Below the pieces are notes generated by a model, which was not told the origin of the DNA, made no database searches, and worked only from the letters and a program-made list of their open reading frames with translations. The position numbers were made by a program, and so were the translations under genes. A stretch of 64,000 bases of DNA from assembly GCF_910591885.1 (NCBI RefSeq), contig NC_063279.1, positions 8,432,001 through 8,496,000 of the forward strand. Direction: 5' to 3'. The stretch is from Bombus terrestris. Its lineage: Eukaryota > Arthropoda > Insecta > Hymenoptera > Apidae. Below, one piece after another: positions 39,642-51,885 of the stretch (its first letter is position 1; each line of letters opens with the position of its first letter).

Positions 39642-42600
39642 TTACTTTTTTATTGGATTTAATTTTTTTTTATTGAAAAATTTAGATATAGCACCAATTG
39701 TGCTACCAAAACTTTTATGAATGATTAATGTACGTTGAATCCACTGTGGAAGTGCTTTTATTTTATAACTATAGCGTTTATCTAATAATATTACTGTTGA
39801 ATAATCATTAATGTGTCGAATAGCTCGTCCAATACATTGGTTTACTGCTTTCATGCATGAATTTTCATAGAAATTTTGACCAGCATCTGATTTCTAATAA
39901 ACAAAAAATAAATTGATGTACATGCATATAAATTATATGACACTAAGTGGTTTCTCTTGCCATAATAACGAGACAAAATAAATACATACAATATTTTCGT
40001 TTAAATATTTCATCTTCTCTTGTAATTCCAATGATTGGATATTGGGATAAGGCATTCCCACAACTATAACACATCTTCCTAAATCATCAGAAAAATTTAA
40101 TCCTTCGCTTAATTTTCCTCCCACCACACTAAACAATAATGATCCATTTTGTGAATTTTTTGGACTTTTTATGTGAAGTGAATATTCTTTTAAAATTTCA
40201 TGTACCTATAATGTATAATTTATTTTAGATTTGTATAAAAATTTTACAACAAAATTTGTAAAAAGATTATATTATTAGTACCTGGGAAGCTGATTTAGGT
40301 TCTCGAAGAATATGTTTCTTTAAAGACAGTTTCCTAATAATACCAGAATTTTCTAAATGTTTATACATCAATTCTTCAAAATTATAAGAGGGTAAAAATA
40401 CTATAATACCAGCTGGTATGATATTACATAAATTTAATAATGTCCTCCCTAATTCATCTAACTGAAATATTTTTATTGTGAAACTTATCATATTTTCTAT
40501 CATTTATTTTATTCATTAGAATTATTTATATTATTATTTAATTATTATTAAAATATCATATTTACCAATTTTGTATTTTCTCGATTTTGAAAATTAAATT
40601 CAAATTCAATACCAGTTGGACCATGAGTTGTTATGCTACATACTATGTTTTCTTCAGGAATTACGTGGTCACATGAATATGTGACAATTCTTTCAGATGA
40701 AGCACCTGCTGCTATGAATAACTGATCTATAAATTCATTCATTGGTGCCATTGTCCCACCAGCTAATATTACAGCTCTAGCATCTCGAACTGTTAATAAT
40801 TATACATATAAACAAAAATTATATAAAATGATGACAAGAACAATGTAATATGAAATACTTAATAAATTAATATGAAATATTAAAATAAAATAAATTAAAT
40901 TAAATTAATCTGCATACTAATATCATGAAAGTGCGCTGCTGGATTTAATAAAAGGAATTTTATGATACTTTGTCCAACAGTTGGACCTGGAATAATAAAT
41001 ATGCGTCCATCACTACAGTTGCTTCGTAAACATTCTAAGAAACTTATAATTGTCATCATTGGATTATTTGAGCGATCTTCATCTAATTGAATGTCTGTGA
41101 TTGTATCAAACTCTGAGCTTTTTGTCTTAATTGAATTTAAGAACTGTTTTACACCACATGTTTTTGTATTATAATTATGAATTTTTAAATTTGTATCATA
41201 CTGTTCTATGAAACCTTGTAATTTATGATTCAGTCGAGAATTTTTAATGAATTTCAACAATTCAAACATATTTACTGTGTCAATGTTTGTCATAATTGCA
41301 AATTCTTCTATCTTATATAATTTTGGAGATGCTTCTATATTTATAACATCATCAGGATTTGATTTTATAGTAGCTCCCAAAACTGTTATAAGTTTTCTCA
41401 AACAAAAACTCAACTGAGTTAAGCTTAGAATATTTTTTGCTGAGAATAAAGTTTGAAATCTAAAATTAATATTATTTATATTCTCAGATATAATAATAAA
41501 ATGTATAATACAATAATAATAATAATAATAATGCTCAAAATGAAATATGTTACCTTTTTTGATATTGGGAAAGTTGGCTATAACAATGCAATAGATTTCT
41601 GCCTGTAATTATAACACTATGCATATTTTCAATGGCTTCAAGTAAATTATGTGCTTCATCAATTATTAATATATTTCCTTTTAAATTTATTCCTGAACTA
41701 ATTCTAGTGTTCTTATGCAATATAGTATTGTATGGCACCAATATTAATTGACCATATGAAACAGCTTTTCTTGATGCATAATACGCACAAGTTTTAAGAT
41801 TTTCTCCTTTTTGCACAATTTCTTCAATATCCTGAATCTGCATTAAGCTTTCTCTTATTAGTAAATCTTGGTTTCCTGGCACAAAAGGGCAACTACTTGT
41901 CATTTTCTTTCTTTTAAGATCTTTTTCATCCTTAGCAGTTGCCTTTTTCCTTTGTAATTGCAAACAGCATTCATTTATTAAATTTAAATGTTTCAATTTT
42001 TTTACATTTTTATTAATGCAATAATTTTGCCTAAAATTATTAACAAAATTAAAAAAAGAATTAATTTATATTTTATTTCATTTTCATAACATAATACTTA
42101 AAAACCACCTAGACGTTAATGTTATTACAGATACATTTTTTGAATAAGGACTCTTTCTGAGTTCTCCTATAAATTGAGATAATTGAGAATGGGTCCTAGA
42201 GCAAAAGAAAATTTTTATATTTTCATAAATTTCTTCTTTGTCTTCATCTTCAGAACTTTCTGAATGTTCAACATCTTCTAAAAGTAATTCTTCCTCAATA
42301 TTTCCCTTTTCGTTATTTGTATCAACTGAATTTTTGTCTATTTTACTTGTGTCCTTTGCAGAACTTGTTGCAAATTTAGTAGATGAATCCTTTTTCTTAC
42401 TATTTATACTTTTAGTTCTTTCTTTCAGACTATTCTTTTTTTGCTCATACTGAACAATATTGTTTAATTTTGTTTGTAACGCTTGCCTTTTGCGGTTTAA
42501 TTCTATTTGTTGAGTTTGTACAGAAAACCAATTATCAGTGGAGTTAATATATTGTTTAATTTGTTCATCAAGTTCAGAAATTGCACTTGTCAGTTCATCT

Positions 42601-42791
42601 TTTTGCAGTTCTTCATAATCAAGTAACCATTTTAAAGCACCACAAATAATTGACATGGATTTACCAGTACCAGTTGGACTTTCAAAGATTCCTAACTTAG
42701 AATTTTCCAAACATTTATATAACTCTTTCATAAACTGAGTTTGTATTGGATACGGAGGGAAAGGAAAAGGAAATTCTTCTGTAGTTTCCAT
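39642..42791 (-). CDS. DDX11: DDX11/Chl1 iron-sulfur DNA helicase
   Basis: Seven exons, 5' to 3': 42109-42791, 41554-42030, 40918-41459, 40566-40789, 40282-40461, 39990-40205 and 39642-39893, giving 857 residues (human DDX11 about 906). The Walker A motif is ESPTGTGKS (37-45). Cysteines suited to a 4Fe-4S cluster are at about 232, 249/250, 275 and 309. The Walker B is DEAH (352-355). Later landmarks are AGGTMAPMNEF, SVVGGKLSEGLNFSDDLGR, VGMPYPNIQS and the motif VI region QCIGRAIRH. The enzyme unwinds forked and G-quadruplex DNA 5' to 3' and supports sister-chromatid cohesion. A charged insert (about 90-200) separates the first helicase motifs, as in other family members. It converges with the epimerase gene 116 bases away. 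Confidence 0.95.
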
Positions 42792-43368
42792 ATTTGTAAT
42801 ATCAAATTAATAAGTTGCAAATTAATATGATAAGATTTTCTACTACATATTATTTATGCTACTTATGCTATTTTTGTTACTTTTTTAAATATTTTAAAGT
42901 AACTAAAATACACAATAAAATAATAAAAAATAAAATTGTTTAATAAAGTATTGTTACGGGGAGTGTATTTTCGGAAAGTTACATATAGCGTACTTACATA
43001 TGCGTATATGAATGGCACTTTCAAATCAAATCACAGAAGAATGCTATGAAGTGAGTTAATATGTACATTGACTAAAGAATCAAACTTCGCGCGTATACAA
43101 AATTTACGAATAGTGATAACAGGAACAGATTTTCATGCGCGCTTAAAATGACGAATTTAACAGAATGTACAATGTGATCCGGTAAATATATAATATATGA
43201 AATTAGTTAATTAAAAAAAATATTTAAAAAGGTTTCAAATTTTTAGGTTATAACCAAATAGTATCACTGTAGAATAAACCAGTTTGGTGAGAAGTGTATA
43301 TACATATTCAGTAGATATTATCTACTGAGTAGAATCACGTGTTTAATAAAAGTATAAAATTGTTAAAA
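42792..43368. promoter_or_regulatory. Divergent promoter between DDX11 and the DHHC gene
   Basis: The 577-base gap joins two head-to-head start codons and probably serves both genes. It is AT-rich with a few CpGs around 42955-43145. No specific element was identified. Confidence 0.5.
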
Positions 43369-44226
43369 ATGATAATCCGAAAAAGAATTTGGCCTCGCAC
43401 TTTAAGCGACTTTTTTTCAATGACTTTTATATTAACAATTATACCAATAATATATTGGTTCCAACTATGGGTGGTTTTACCGGCAATACACGAACATGGA
43501 TCATTGCCGTATATTTTGCATTTCCTTTTTGGAAATTTTATCATGTTAAACATAGTTGGGAATTTTACATATATAATATTTTGCGATACTAGCACTAGAA
43601 GAGATATTATGCCAATAAGTGCTGCAAATACTAAAAATGGTTGGAGATTGTGTGCTTCATGTGAAACTCTTGCACCACCACGTTCATGGCATTGTCCTAC
43701 ATGTAATATATGTATTTTAAAGAGGGATCATCATTGTATTTTTACTGGATGTTGTATTGGTCATTATAATCACAGATACTTTATAATGTTTCTTTTATAT
43801 TTATTTGTAGCGACAACATATAGTTTCTGTTACAATAATCTCTTTATTTGGAATAGAATGCATTTTGAATTTCCTATGTCACTTATTAAAATCATTTTTC
43901 CCTTAGCAATATTCATTTTTGGATTCGATGGTTCTACAAATCAATTTTATCTCATTCTGTATATTGTATCTGCAGTAGGAATGTTGTACACAGGAGTTCT
44001 GTGCATTTATCATTTTTGTCTAGTGCTTAATGGTAATATAGCTAATGAGAGTAATAAGAAAATACACATATATAACTTAGGTTGGAAACAAAATGTAAAG
44101 GAAGTATTAGGCAACCGATGGTACCTTACATGGACACTTCCTTATATAAAATCTCAATTACCTCATAATGGTGTAATATGGGATACATCAAATTCATGGC
44201 AATATACAGACTTTAAAAACAAATAA
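43369..44226 (+). CDS. DHHC palmitoyltransferase, ZDHHC24-like
   Basis: This intronless gene encodes 285 residues. Two membrane segments precede a cysteine-rich domain (about 95-140, LCASCETLAPPRSWHCPTC) that carries the catalytic DHHC at 120-123. Two or more membrane segments follow. DHHC enzymes attach palmitate to cysteines of membrane proteins, with the catalytic Cys as acyl intermediate. The small size and the sequence after DHHC (IFTGCCIGHYNHRYF) point to the ZDHHC24 group, though subfamily placement is less certain than the family. ATG 43369 was chosen because the open frame upstream has no earlier ATG. Lack of introns among multi-exon neighbours is notable. Confidence 0.88.
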   Translation: MIIRKRIWPRTLSDFFSMTFILTIIPIIYWFQLWVVLPAIHEHGSLPYILHFLFGNFIMLNIVGNFTYIIFCDTSTRRDIMPISAANTKNGWRLCASCETLAPPRSWHCPTCNICILKRDHHCIFTGCCIGHYNHRYFIMFLLYLFVATTYSFCYNNLFIWNRMHFEFPMSLIKIIFPLAIFIFGFDGSTNQFYLILYIVSAVGMLYTGVLCIYHFCLVLNGNIANESNKKIHIYNLGWKQNVKEVLGNRWYLTWTLPYIKSQLPHNGVIWDTSNSWQYTDFKNK

Positions 44227-45148
44227 ATATAAATTGTAAAAATTTTGTAAAACTTATAAAAGCAAATTTGTTAAACTGATTAATTTGTATTATATACTGT
44301 ATATATTACAAAGCATGTATGTTTTATTACATTAATGTAATACATTTAAAAGCATACTATTGGAATAGATTAAAAGTCAGATTATTGTTTACAATTGTAC
44401 TTTAACAATTTATTATAAATATATGAACTTAATTATACATAGTAAATCAGTACTTAATTTTTATTCTTATTATACATAAATTATACAAATTTAAGAAAAT
44501 ATTACAATAAATGCCTTTTAACAAAATAGTGGAAGAATTTGATTTTAATATCTACACATAAAAGTTTGATTCAGTTTATAATATATTTGTCTAAGGATTG
44601 TCGATTTTACATACATAAAGATTTAATAATTGTAATAATTTATATTAAACATAATATAATTGTACATTGGTAGGACTAGTTTTATAATTATTGTTATTAT
44701 ATGATGTTATATAGTGAACTTAAATATCTTTTGCTACATATTTTTCAATTTAATACAATAATGTTAAATGTACAAATATATCGTATTTGTCAATGAACGT
44801 TAAATTGTAAAAAAAATGTCCTATGGCAAAAAAGAATAATCTCGTTATAAAATTTTATACATTAAACTTACATAATTATCACTATGTCTTTTCCACTATA
44901 ATCTCAAATACAATACATTTATAACAAGTAAGAGTAAATACATAATATGCTTTATGAATAATGATTTTAGTCAACATCATTTGAAGAAGTAATTAAGATT
45001 GTATATCTACCAATATTACATTCTTGTAAAAAAATTGTATGATTAGAAATGATATATGTACAATATATTTATAAGCATAACTATATTTTCATAACTTTGT
45101 TATTAATTTTTTAAAGATGTATTCCTTTTTAAGTTTTATATATCTCAA
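44227..45148. other. Convergent non-coding gap
   Basis: This stretch lies between the ends of the DHHC and QSOX genes. It is very AT-rich and presumably holds both 3' UTRs. No coding or RNA gene was seen. Confidence 0.5.
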
Positions 45149-47517
45149 TTAACAAAAATAAAAATCACATTTTGCAAGTAAGCTAACGTAATGTCGTTTT
45201 CTATAAGTTCTTTTGACTGCAAATTTTATACAGACTAATATAAGTATGATAGCAGATGCAACATATAACACAACACAAATACTTATATCAAAAATTGTAA
45301 AATCCCATCCAATTTTCTTATTATTTGTATATTTACTCAATACTAGTCTTTCTTGTCTTATTTTTAACTTATTGCCATTACCATCCTTATGTGTGTTGAC
45401 TGAATCATAATAATTTATTCCTTTATAACTATACTTTGTTTTAAGGTAATATAAAACATGTTCTTCATTCCAAGTACCATTTTCATATCTGCAATTTGGA
45501 CAATGTTCAATTGCTGGATATTGAATTTTTTTATGTGTTGGGTCTTCTGTATCGTCACCTGACAGTCTTGCATTTACTTCATTATGAGCTGACCACAACC
45601 ATAAGATACTGTCATTAGCATTAGACACATCAAACATTTTGTTTTTTGAAGCCATTTGGATAAAATGTTGAGCACAATCAGCACATCCAAAAAAGTTTTG
45701 TATATATCCATGCATTGCTTCTAATATTTTTCTTGGTTCATGTTCAACATCCTTATTTAGGATAGCAAAATTAACTGTCAACATATGAAACATTGTCCAC
45801 AGACCACAGGGATACCCACGATATCCTTCTTTACTGCCTTTACATCCAACCCACTTTGAAGGTCCAGAGTACACAGGTGACATTTCTTCTTCTATAGATT
45901 TTACTATTTGACTAAATTCCTCCCCAGATATATTATTTCTTTTTTTAATAATATCTCTAGTGATTTCTAGAAAAATGTTACCATATCTCAGAGGAAAATA
46001 GTCAGCCAATACATTTAAATATCTTTTCAATGCATCCATTTTTTTATCTTTTATTATTTTATGTAATGGAATTTCATGAGAGATTGAATATCTTAAGGCA
46101 TTTTCCAAATCAAGTTGGTATAAATGATCTCCACTTATGTCTGTACTTTCTGGCTGTGGTGTTGATTGTAATTGTTTTGGAGCGCTAGTATTTAATTTAT
46201 GATTTTCATTCTTTATTGCATGATTCTTAATAGGATTTAGCTCATGAATAGTTTCTGCTTTTGAAATCATAAATTCTTTAATTGCATTGAAAACACCTTC
46301 TCTTGTAGGTATTCTGATTTTAAGAACTTTTTGTGTCTCATTGCGAGCTAAAACTATCAAACTTGGAAAATTTGTGATTTTGTTTGTCTCACATAATAAT
46401 TCATTGTCAGATAATACCCTTCTTATTTGTAATGTTGTAATTTTGTGCATATCTAATATAATTTCAGCACCCAAATGTGAATCTGTCCTTTCAAATATTA
46501 AGAAGACATATTTTATAGCATTTGGTATAGCCTTCCAAATATTTGTAGTTTCATAATTTCTATAATATCAAAACATAACAATAATTAGCTCCTATTATTT
46601 AAAAGAGTGAATATAAAAAATAAAGAAGTATAAATTGATATACCTGTATGGTGCTATATTAGGCCATGAAATACCTCTTCCTTCCTGTTGTTCTCTTCCT
46701 AATAAATCTATTAAACTATGTCTAAGTTCATTAATATCATCATATTTCTCCATCAATAATCCTAATGACGGTGAATGTGCATTTACAGAAAAGTATTTAA
46801 GCATGGGATAATGCATAATTTCATACTCTCGACAAATTGGGTTATTATCATCATCGGCACAATCTATTGCAGCAATTACTACAATATCTTTCCATGCTAA
46901 AAATATTATTGAAATAAATTATTTGGAAGATATGATTAATCTCATCTATAATACATACTTAAAGATCTTAGATAATACATATTTAGATTTGCCAAAGGTT
47001 TCTTAAAAACATACTTGCTTAATAATAATAAGTTCACAATTGTATATATTTACTTAAAGTGCTTTCATAGATTATTATGATATACAGCAAATATAAAAAG
47101 CGATATGTTTTAAGAATTATATTAAGTAAGATAAGTTCATACGAATAAATAAGTTATGCGATAGTGATACATTTTTATGTGAATTGTTAATTATTTTATA
47201 ATCGTTAAAATTGACTTTACTTACCGTATTTACTTACCGTAAATATCATTAGCAAAATCTTTCCACATCGGTGCAAATCGAAGACAGTAACCACACCAAC
47301 TGTTGTAAAATTCAACTAACCAACCCTTTGTATCTTCGTAAACGGATGACTTAAAATTAGTAACGTTTAAAATAACGACATTATCACTAGTATTATACAA
47401 TCCTTGTGTAGGTATTTGACTTTGATATGGTTCCTTTGCTACGGCAGCATTACAATTCACTATTATTACACTGATTAACCATAATTTCCATAACAAACTA
47501 ACGTCAAGACGATCCAT
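45149..47517 (-). CDS. Qsox: Quiescin sulfhydryl oxidase (QSOX)
   Basis: Three exons, 5' to 3': 47238-47517, 46644-46896 and 45149-46559, giving 647 residues. A signal peptide lies at 1-28. The thioredoxin domain carries WCGYC (Cys75/Cys78), where WCGHC is usual. The Erv/ALR domain begins near 400 and shows PCGLWTMFH (Cys429), CADC (470-473) and HCPNC (531-534). A membrane segment near 600-621 precedes a basic tail, giving a type I protein. QSOX introduces disulfides into secreted proteins, passing electrons from the thioredoxin CxxC through the FAD-bound Erv CxxC to oxygen. ATG 47517 was taken because the upstream in-frame codons contain no ATG and it starts the signal peptide directly. Confidence 0.94.
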
Positions 47518-47552
47518 GTTTTCTTTCGTCAAATCGAACTTCTACTAATCAC

Positions 47553-47566
47553 CGTCGTATACGACG
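47553..47566. repeat. Perfect 14-base palindrome near the QSOX start
   Basis: CGTCGTATACGACG is its own reverse complement. It lies 36-49 bases upstream of the QSOX start codon, so it may be in the 5' UTR or core promoter. It could bind a dimeric factor, but none is assigned. Confidence 0.6.
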
Positions 47567-48400
47567 TGATACTAATGTGCTACCAAGTGCTAGTAATACT
47601 TTTATCAAGGTTCAATATATGTATATATGATTTCTGCATAAGGTATGTTCTCATGAAAAATATCACTAACAAAATATTGATAAGTGTCTGTGAGTACATA
47701 AATAAATACATAACTATTAGCAAGTACTAATATTAAATGGTTACGTCTCTCTAAAAACTGAATTTGTAGGTGCAATAATATTAGCATATTGGAAGGTTTC
47801 TTTTATATCATTGACAAACTTTTTAAAGATTATGCATATTATATTATAGATAACTTTGTAGTTATAATTCATACCAAAATGAAATGATAATTCTAAGATT
47901 TTCTTACAAATATTCTCTAATTTACAAAACTTTATATTCAATTTTTATTACTAGTTCAAGTCATGAATTTGTTATACATTTATAATTGTTAGTTTCCATA
48001 AGACTCAAATAAAAGTTCAAAAAAATTTTTGGGGATTACTAATTGCCGTAACTATTTATGGTTTTGTAGGTAATAAATGATAGGTAAATAATTTATATTA
48101 AAAAAACACTATTTATTAATTGTTTCAATTCGAATTGCCGCTGCTTATTCCTATACAAAGTGAAAACAATAGGATGTTACCCTTAAGGATAAATAGGAGG
48201 TTTTAGGATGGTGGAGGGAATAAGGGCGAAGGTATATATGTTTATTTATTATATAACACCTATTTACGGATATATTATTTAACCAAATCAACTGATAAAG
48301 AATATGATCGGTATAAACCTTGGAGCAGCTTACGCTCTTCCCTACTCATAAAAGATTTCGATGCTTCTTGAACATTTTCTGAAACGTTCGACCAGTTTCA

Positions 48401-48431
48401 CCCCCAACCACTGGCTTGTCCAGGTCGGGGG
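48401..48431. repeat. GC-rich hairpin
   Basis: The left arm CCCCCAACCACTGG and right arm CCAGGTCGGGGG can pair around a CTTGT loop with small mismatches. It stands out in a GC-richer island about 250 bases long within otherwise AT-rich DNA. Confidence 0.5.
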
Positions 48432-49244
48432 CCTGACGATCAACGATTTCTTACTGTCTTGAGGCTTGCAGTTCTTCTAGGCTTGAGACTTCTCAGCCGG
48501 TAAGGAATGCGATTCGGATCATATTCTTTGTCACAAGCGCGAAAAACCTTCGGATCTTCGAAATTCGAGCAAGACAAACATCTTCAGATATCTTGTCTTC
48601 AACTTTTCAAAACTTTCATTTTTTCAGAGTGAAACTTCAAACTTCCCTCTATCATCCAATACCTCTTGATTCAAAACCTTATAAACAAACAAACAGGTTA
48701 GAGAACTTACTTCTATTTTTAATTTTATTTTTGTTTTGTTTCATTCTTTTCTGTATGTCTTTCGGTCTTTCCATATTTTTATACTTTTCTTTTTTATATA
48801 AACATTTAGCAATACCACATTTTTTCCTGATTTGTAACACGTTTTAGCAGTTATATTAAAAAAACAGAATGGCTGGAATATAATTTTTAAGCAAAATTGA
48901 AATTAAATTGAAATCAAAGAAAGATAGAAACAATTATATTCCAACCTTCACATATTAGCATCATATTATAATACGTAAACCTTATCTTCATAACAATTTC
49001 TTAGGAAATGAAACATTGTGAAAATAAGGTTTTGTTTGCGTCCATTCTAACCTTACTCTTTCATGCAAAGAATATACTACACTTCCTTGCATATTAGATT
49101 ATTTGATTAACTGATATTGTACGATCGTAATTTAAATGCCGTATATTAATTGCATATAATGCAGAACTAGGTAAGGTAAGAATAGTAGTAAGAATGTAGC
49201 GTTTGCATTTTTTGACCCGGTACAGTATTGTTAGAAGAAATTTG

Positions 49245-49258
49245 AGGTCAAAGGGTCA
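49245..49258 (+). promoter_or_regulatory. Nuclear-receptor-like direct repeat (DR2)
   Basis: AGGTCA and GGGTCA half-sites are separated by two bases. Two further TTTGACCC half-sites on the other strand lie at about 49211-49218 and 49357-49364. Function is not shown. Confidence 0.35.
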
Positions 49259-50178
49259 AGTCACACAAATGGTCTCCCAAACACCTGGCCTCTCGCATCA
49301 CACTCGTGTCACTTAATATCGACCTGAAATTCATTAAGCAACAAAAACTATGATTGTTTGACCCATGTTACGGGTTACACTTAGTTACTACCGTACGATT
49401 TATCGGATGCATTCCTTGATGCTCCTGTCTTCCATTCTTGCTAATTTAACTACTTATTTGTACTTAAACATTTTTCTTGAAGTAAATATAAGCGGTCTAC
49501 GAAAATATGAATCTAAATTAAGAACTTCAGTTATAAGTGAATTATTATATAAATTTCAAAATCACTTACAATTGTGTTCAAATGTGTATTCTGTATATGT
49601 AAATATACAGTTTTTCATTCATTAAAATATAGCTATATATATATATACAACACTGAATAGGAGAAATATATTAACACTGTTTAGTATCTTCAGTTTAGTC
49701 AAAAAAAGCTAATCTTTGTGAGAAAGCACTTCAAACAGTGAAATTTTATTGCATGCAACTCTTTAAAATATGTTAATGTTTTGTATATTAATAGTTCTGA
49801 AAATTCTGAAAATAATTTAAACTAAAATAAACTCAAGTAAAACATTAGATTTCATAGTTGATAAATATTTTAATATTATTTAAAATTTTACAATAAATTC
49901 AATATTATATACTATATATGTATATAATAGCATATATAATTGACATTTAATTTAATCTTTTATGAATAAGTTTAAAGTATTTTTATAATTTAATGTATTT
50001 TTAGGTTCATAAATGCGAATCCTGGCGAATTATACAATATTAAATCAATGAATTTTTGTATTTTGTTAGATCTAATTATCTTAATTGATTAAATGCTATG
50101 TAAATATTTTTAAAGGAGACACATATCCATGTAGACTGCTTATATTAGGTCGTGTGACAGAACAAAAAGTAAACTTAC

Positions 50179-51885
50179 GTGGTGAATAAGAGCGTGATCG
50201 AGATCTATCGTAGCGTGAGCGACGGCGATTGTAGTATGGGCTAGGTGAACGTCGATAACTTCCTCTGTAACTACTGTTTAATGAAAGAAAAATAATAGTC
50301 TTTCTGTTTTTTTGTAAGTTTCATTTAGGAATTATATCTTAAAAAAATACAAACTCACTCTCGTCTTCTGGGTCCATCCCATCCTCTATCATGTAAATGT
50401 GTAGGTTTTCCCATGTAAATTCCTGGAGTTGGTGTGTGAGCTCTTTGTGTAATTGAAAAATCTACCCTTATTCTTCGACCATCAATATCCATCCCTGTGC
50501 ACTGTTCTTTTGCTACTTTAGCATCTTCAGATGATTCAAAATATACGAAACAGAATCCTCTCGATCGTCCAGTCTAAAATATAAATATTTATGCATCAAT
50601 ATGTTATACGATTTTTAATAAAAATATGAAAAATAAATATATACAAAATTTTGTTCTGTTTGGTTTTTAGATAAAATAAAATGTGACCAGAGGCCTTTAA
50701 CGTTTTACGCAAACTTAATGCATGAACGTTCTAAATCTCTGGTATAATTACTATTCCCCTTTTCTTTTTTTAATAGTTACGGGGTTGTATGTATATGTGA
50801 ACATTAATGTTAGATCTTTCAGCAATTAACGTATGTTAGTATGTAAATATTATATTATAGTTTATAAAATGTTAATATTCAAGTACCTTTGCATCAATTA
50901 CAACTTGTACACGTTCAACAGGTCCATATTTGGAAAAAATGTGATGTATTTGTTGTTCAGTTGTAAAAATGGAAAGCCCAAATACACCCAAGCATCTGGA
51001 AGGACATGGATTATCTCTGTTTCCAACATGACGTCGTCTAGATGACATGGGGCTCCGAGAGTGTGAACGATAAATGTTCCTATCATGTTCACGAGAGTAA
51101 CGGGAACGAGAGTATGATCGAGACCTGCTTCGAGAATATCGACCACCCCTATAAGGAGAACGACTACGACTGCGACTACTACCACGGTGACCAGCACTAG
51201 CATATTTGCTACTGCGATATGACTTTCTTCCTCTTGAAACTGAACGGCTTCGTGATCGTGAATATTCTTTCACTGGTCGGTGAGATTCTTTACGTTCCCG
51301 TGATTTACGTGATCTTGAATGTGAACGTGAGTCTCTTAAACCTCCATCTGCTGTTCTTGGTCTTCTAGGACTTGCACTACGACTACCACTCCGCTGGAAT
51401 AAAGAATATAATTTTAGTTCTCTACAAGTATTTTAATTTATTTATGTTTCTTTTACTTTTTAAACTATAAATTCAAGAATGTTATATAGAAATGAAATAA
51501 AAAAATAATTAATATTGTAAATTAATTGAACATATTTTGAATTTTCGAATATTGTTAATTTTAATAATCATGGAGATTCAAACGCTTAACCTTCTAAATT
51601 ATAGTTAAAACAGAATTGCAATAAATTAGTTGGATCAACAAATATATTTTATAAAAATAAAAAGGTTAATGACACCACTATCAATAAATCTGCAAATTTT
51701 TAATGGTTTAAGAGTAAAATAAGAGCATTAAACTGGTAATATAAATGTGAAACATAGTTGAACGTTGATGGATCGATAATGGCTGTGATCAGCCGCATGT
51801 CGTTACGGTCACAATATGTATAAAATTACACGTAAAAGTAATATTTAAAAAAGACAAATGTAATATTTACCTCGATATCACTCAT
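50179..51885 (-). CDS. tra2: Transformer-2 splicing regulator (last exon not resolved)
   Basis: Exons, 5' to 3': 51871-51885 (MSDIE), 50887-51393, 50359-50573 and 50179-50273. They encode 277 residues and end on a phase-1 donor after RSRSYSP. At least one more short coding exon must lie below 50179. The layout is RS domain, one RRM (about 140-220; RNP2 LGVFGL, RNP1 RGFCFVYF at 179-186), the Tra2 linker (ITQRAHTPTPGIYMG) and a second RS region. This RS-RRM-RS layout plus linker is specific to Tra2. It binds exonic enhancers with SR proteins; in insects it controls doublesex and feminizer/transformer splicing. The tiny 5-codon first exon is supported by phase and by the conserved MSDIE-like start. 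Confidence 0.93.

Larger units (their letters stand above)
47518..50178. other. Intergenic region between QSOX and transformer-2
   Basis: It should contain the QSOX promoter and the 3' end of tra2, including its last short coding exon, which I could not place. It also holds a 14-base palindrome (47553-47566), a GC-richer island (about 48310-48560) and a cluster of nuclear-receptor-like half-sites (49213-49364). No other gene was recognised. Confidence 0.5.

Noticed and set aside
48593..48847. 84-codon open frame rich in Phe and Leu
   Set aside because: The composition follows the T-rich DNA, and no splice or family support is seen.
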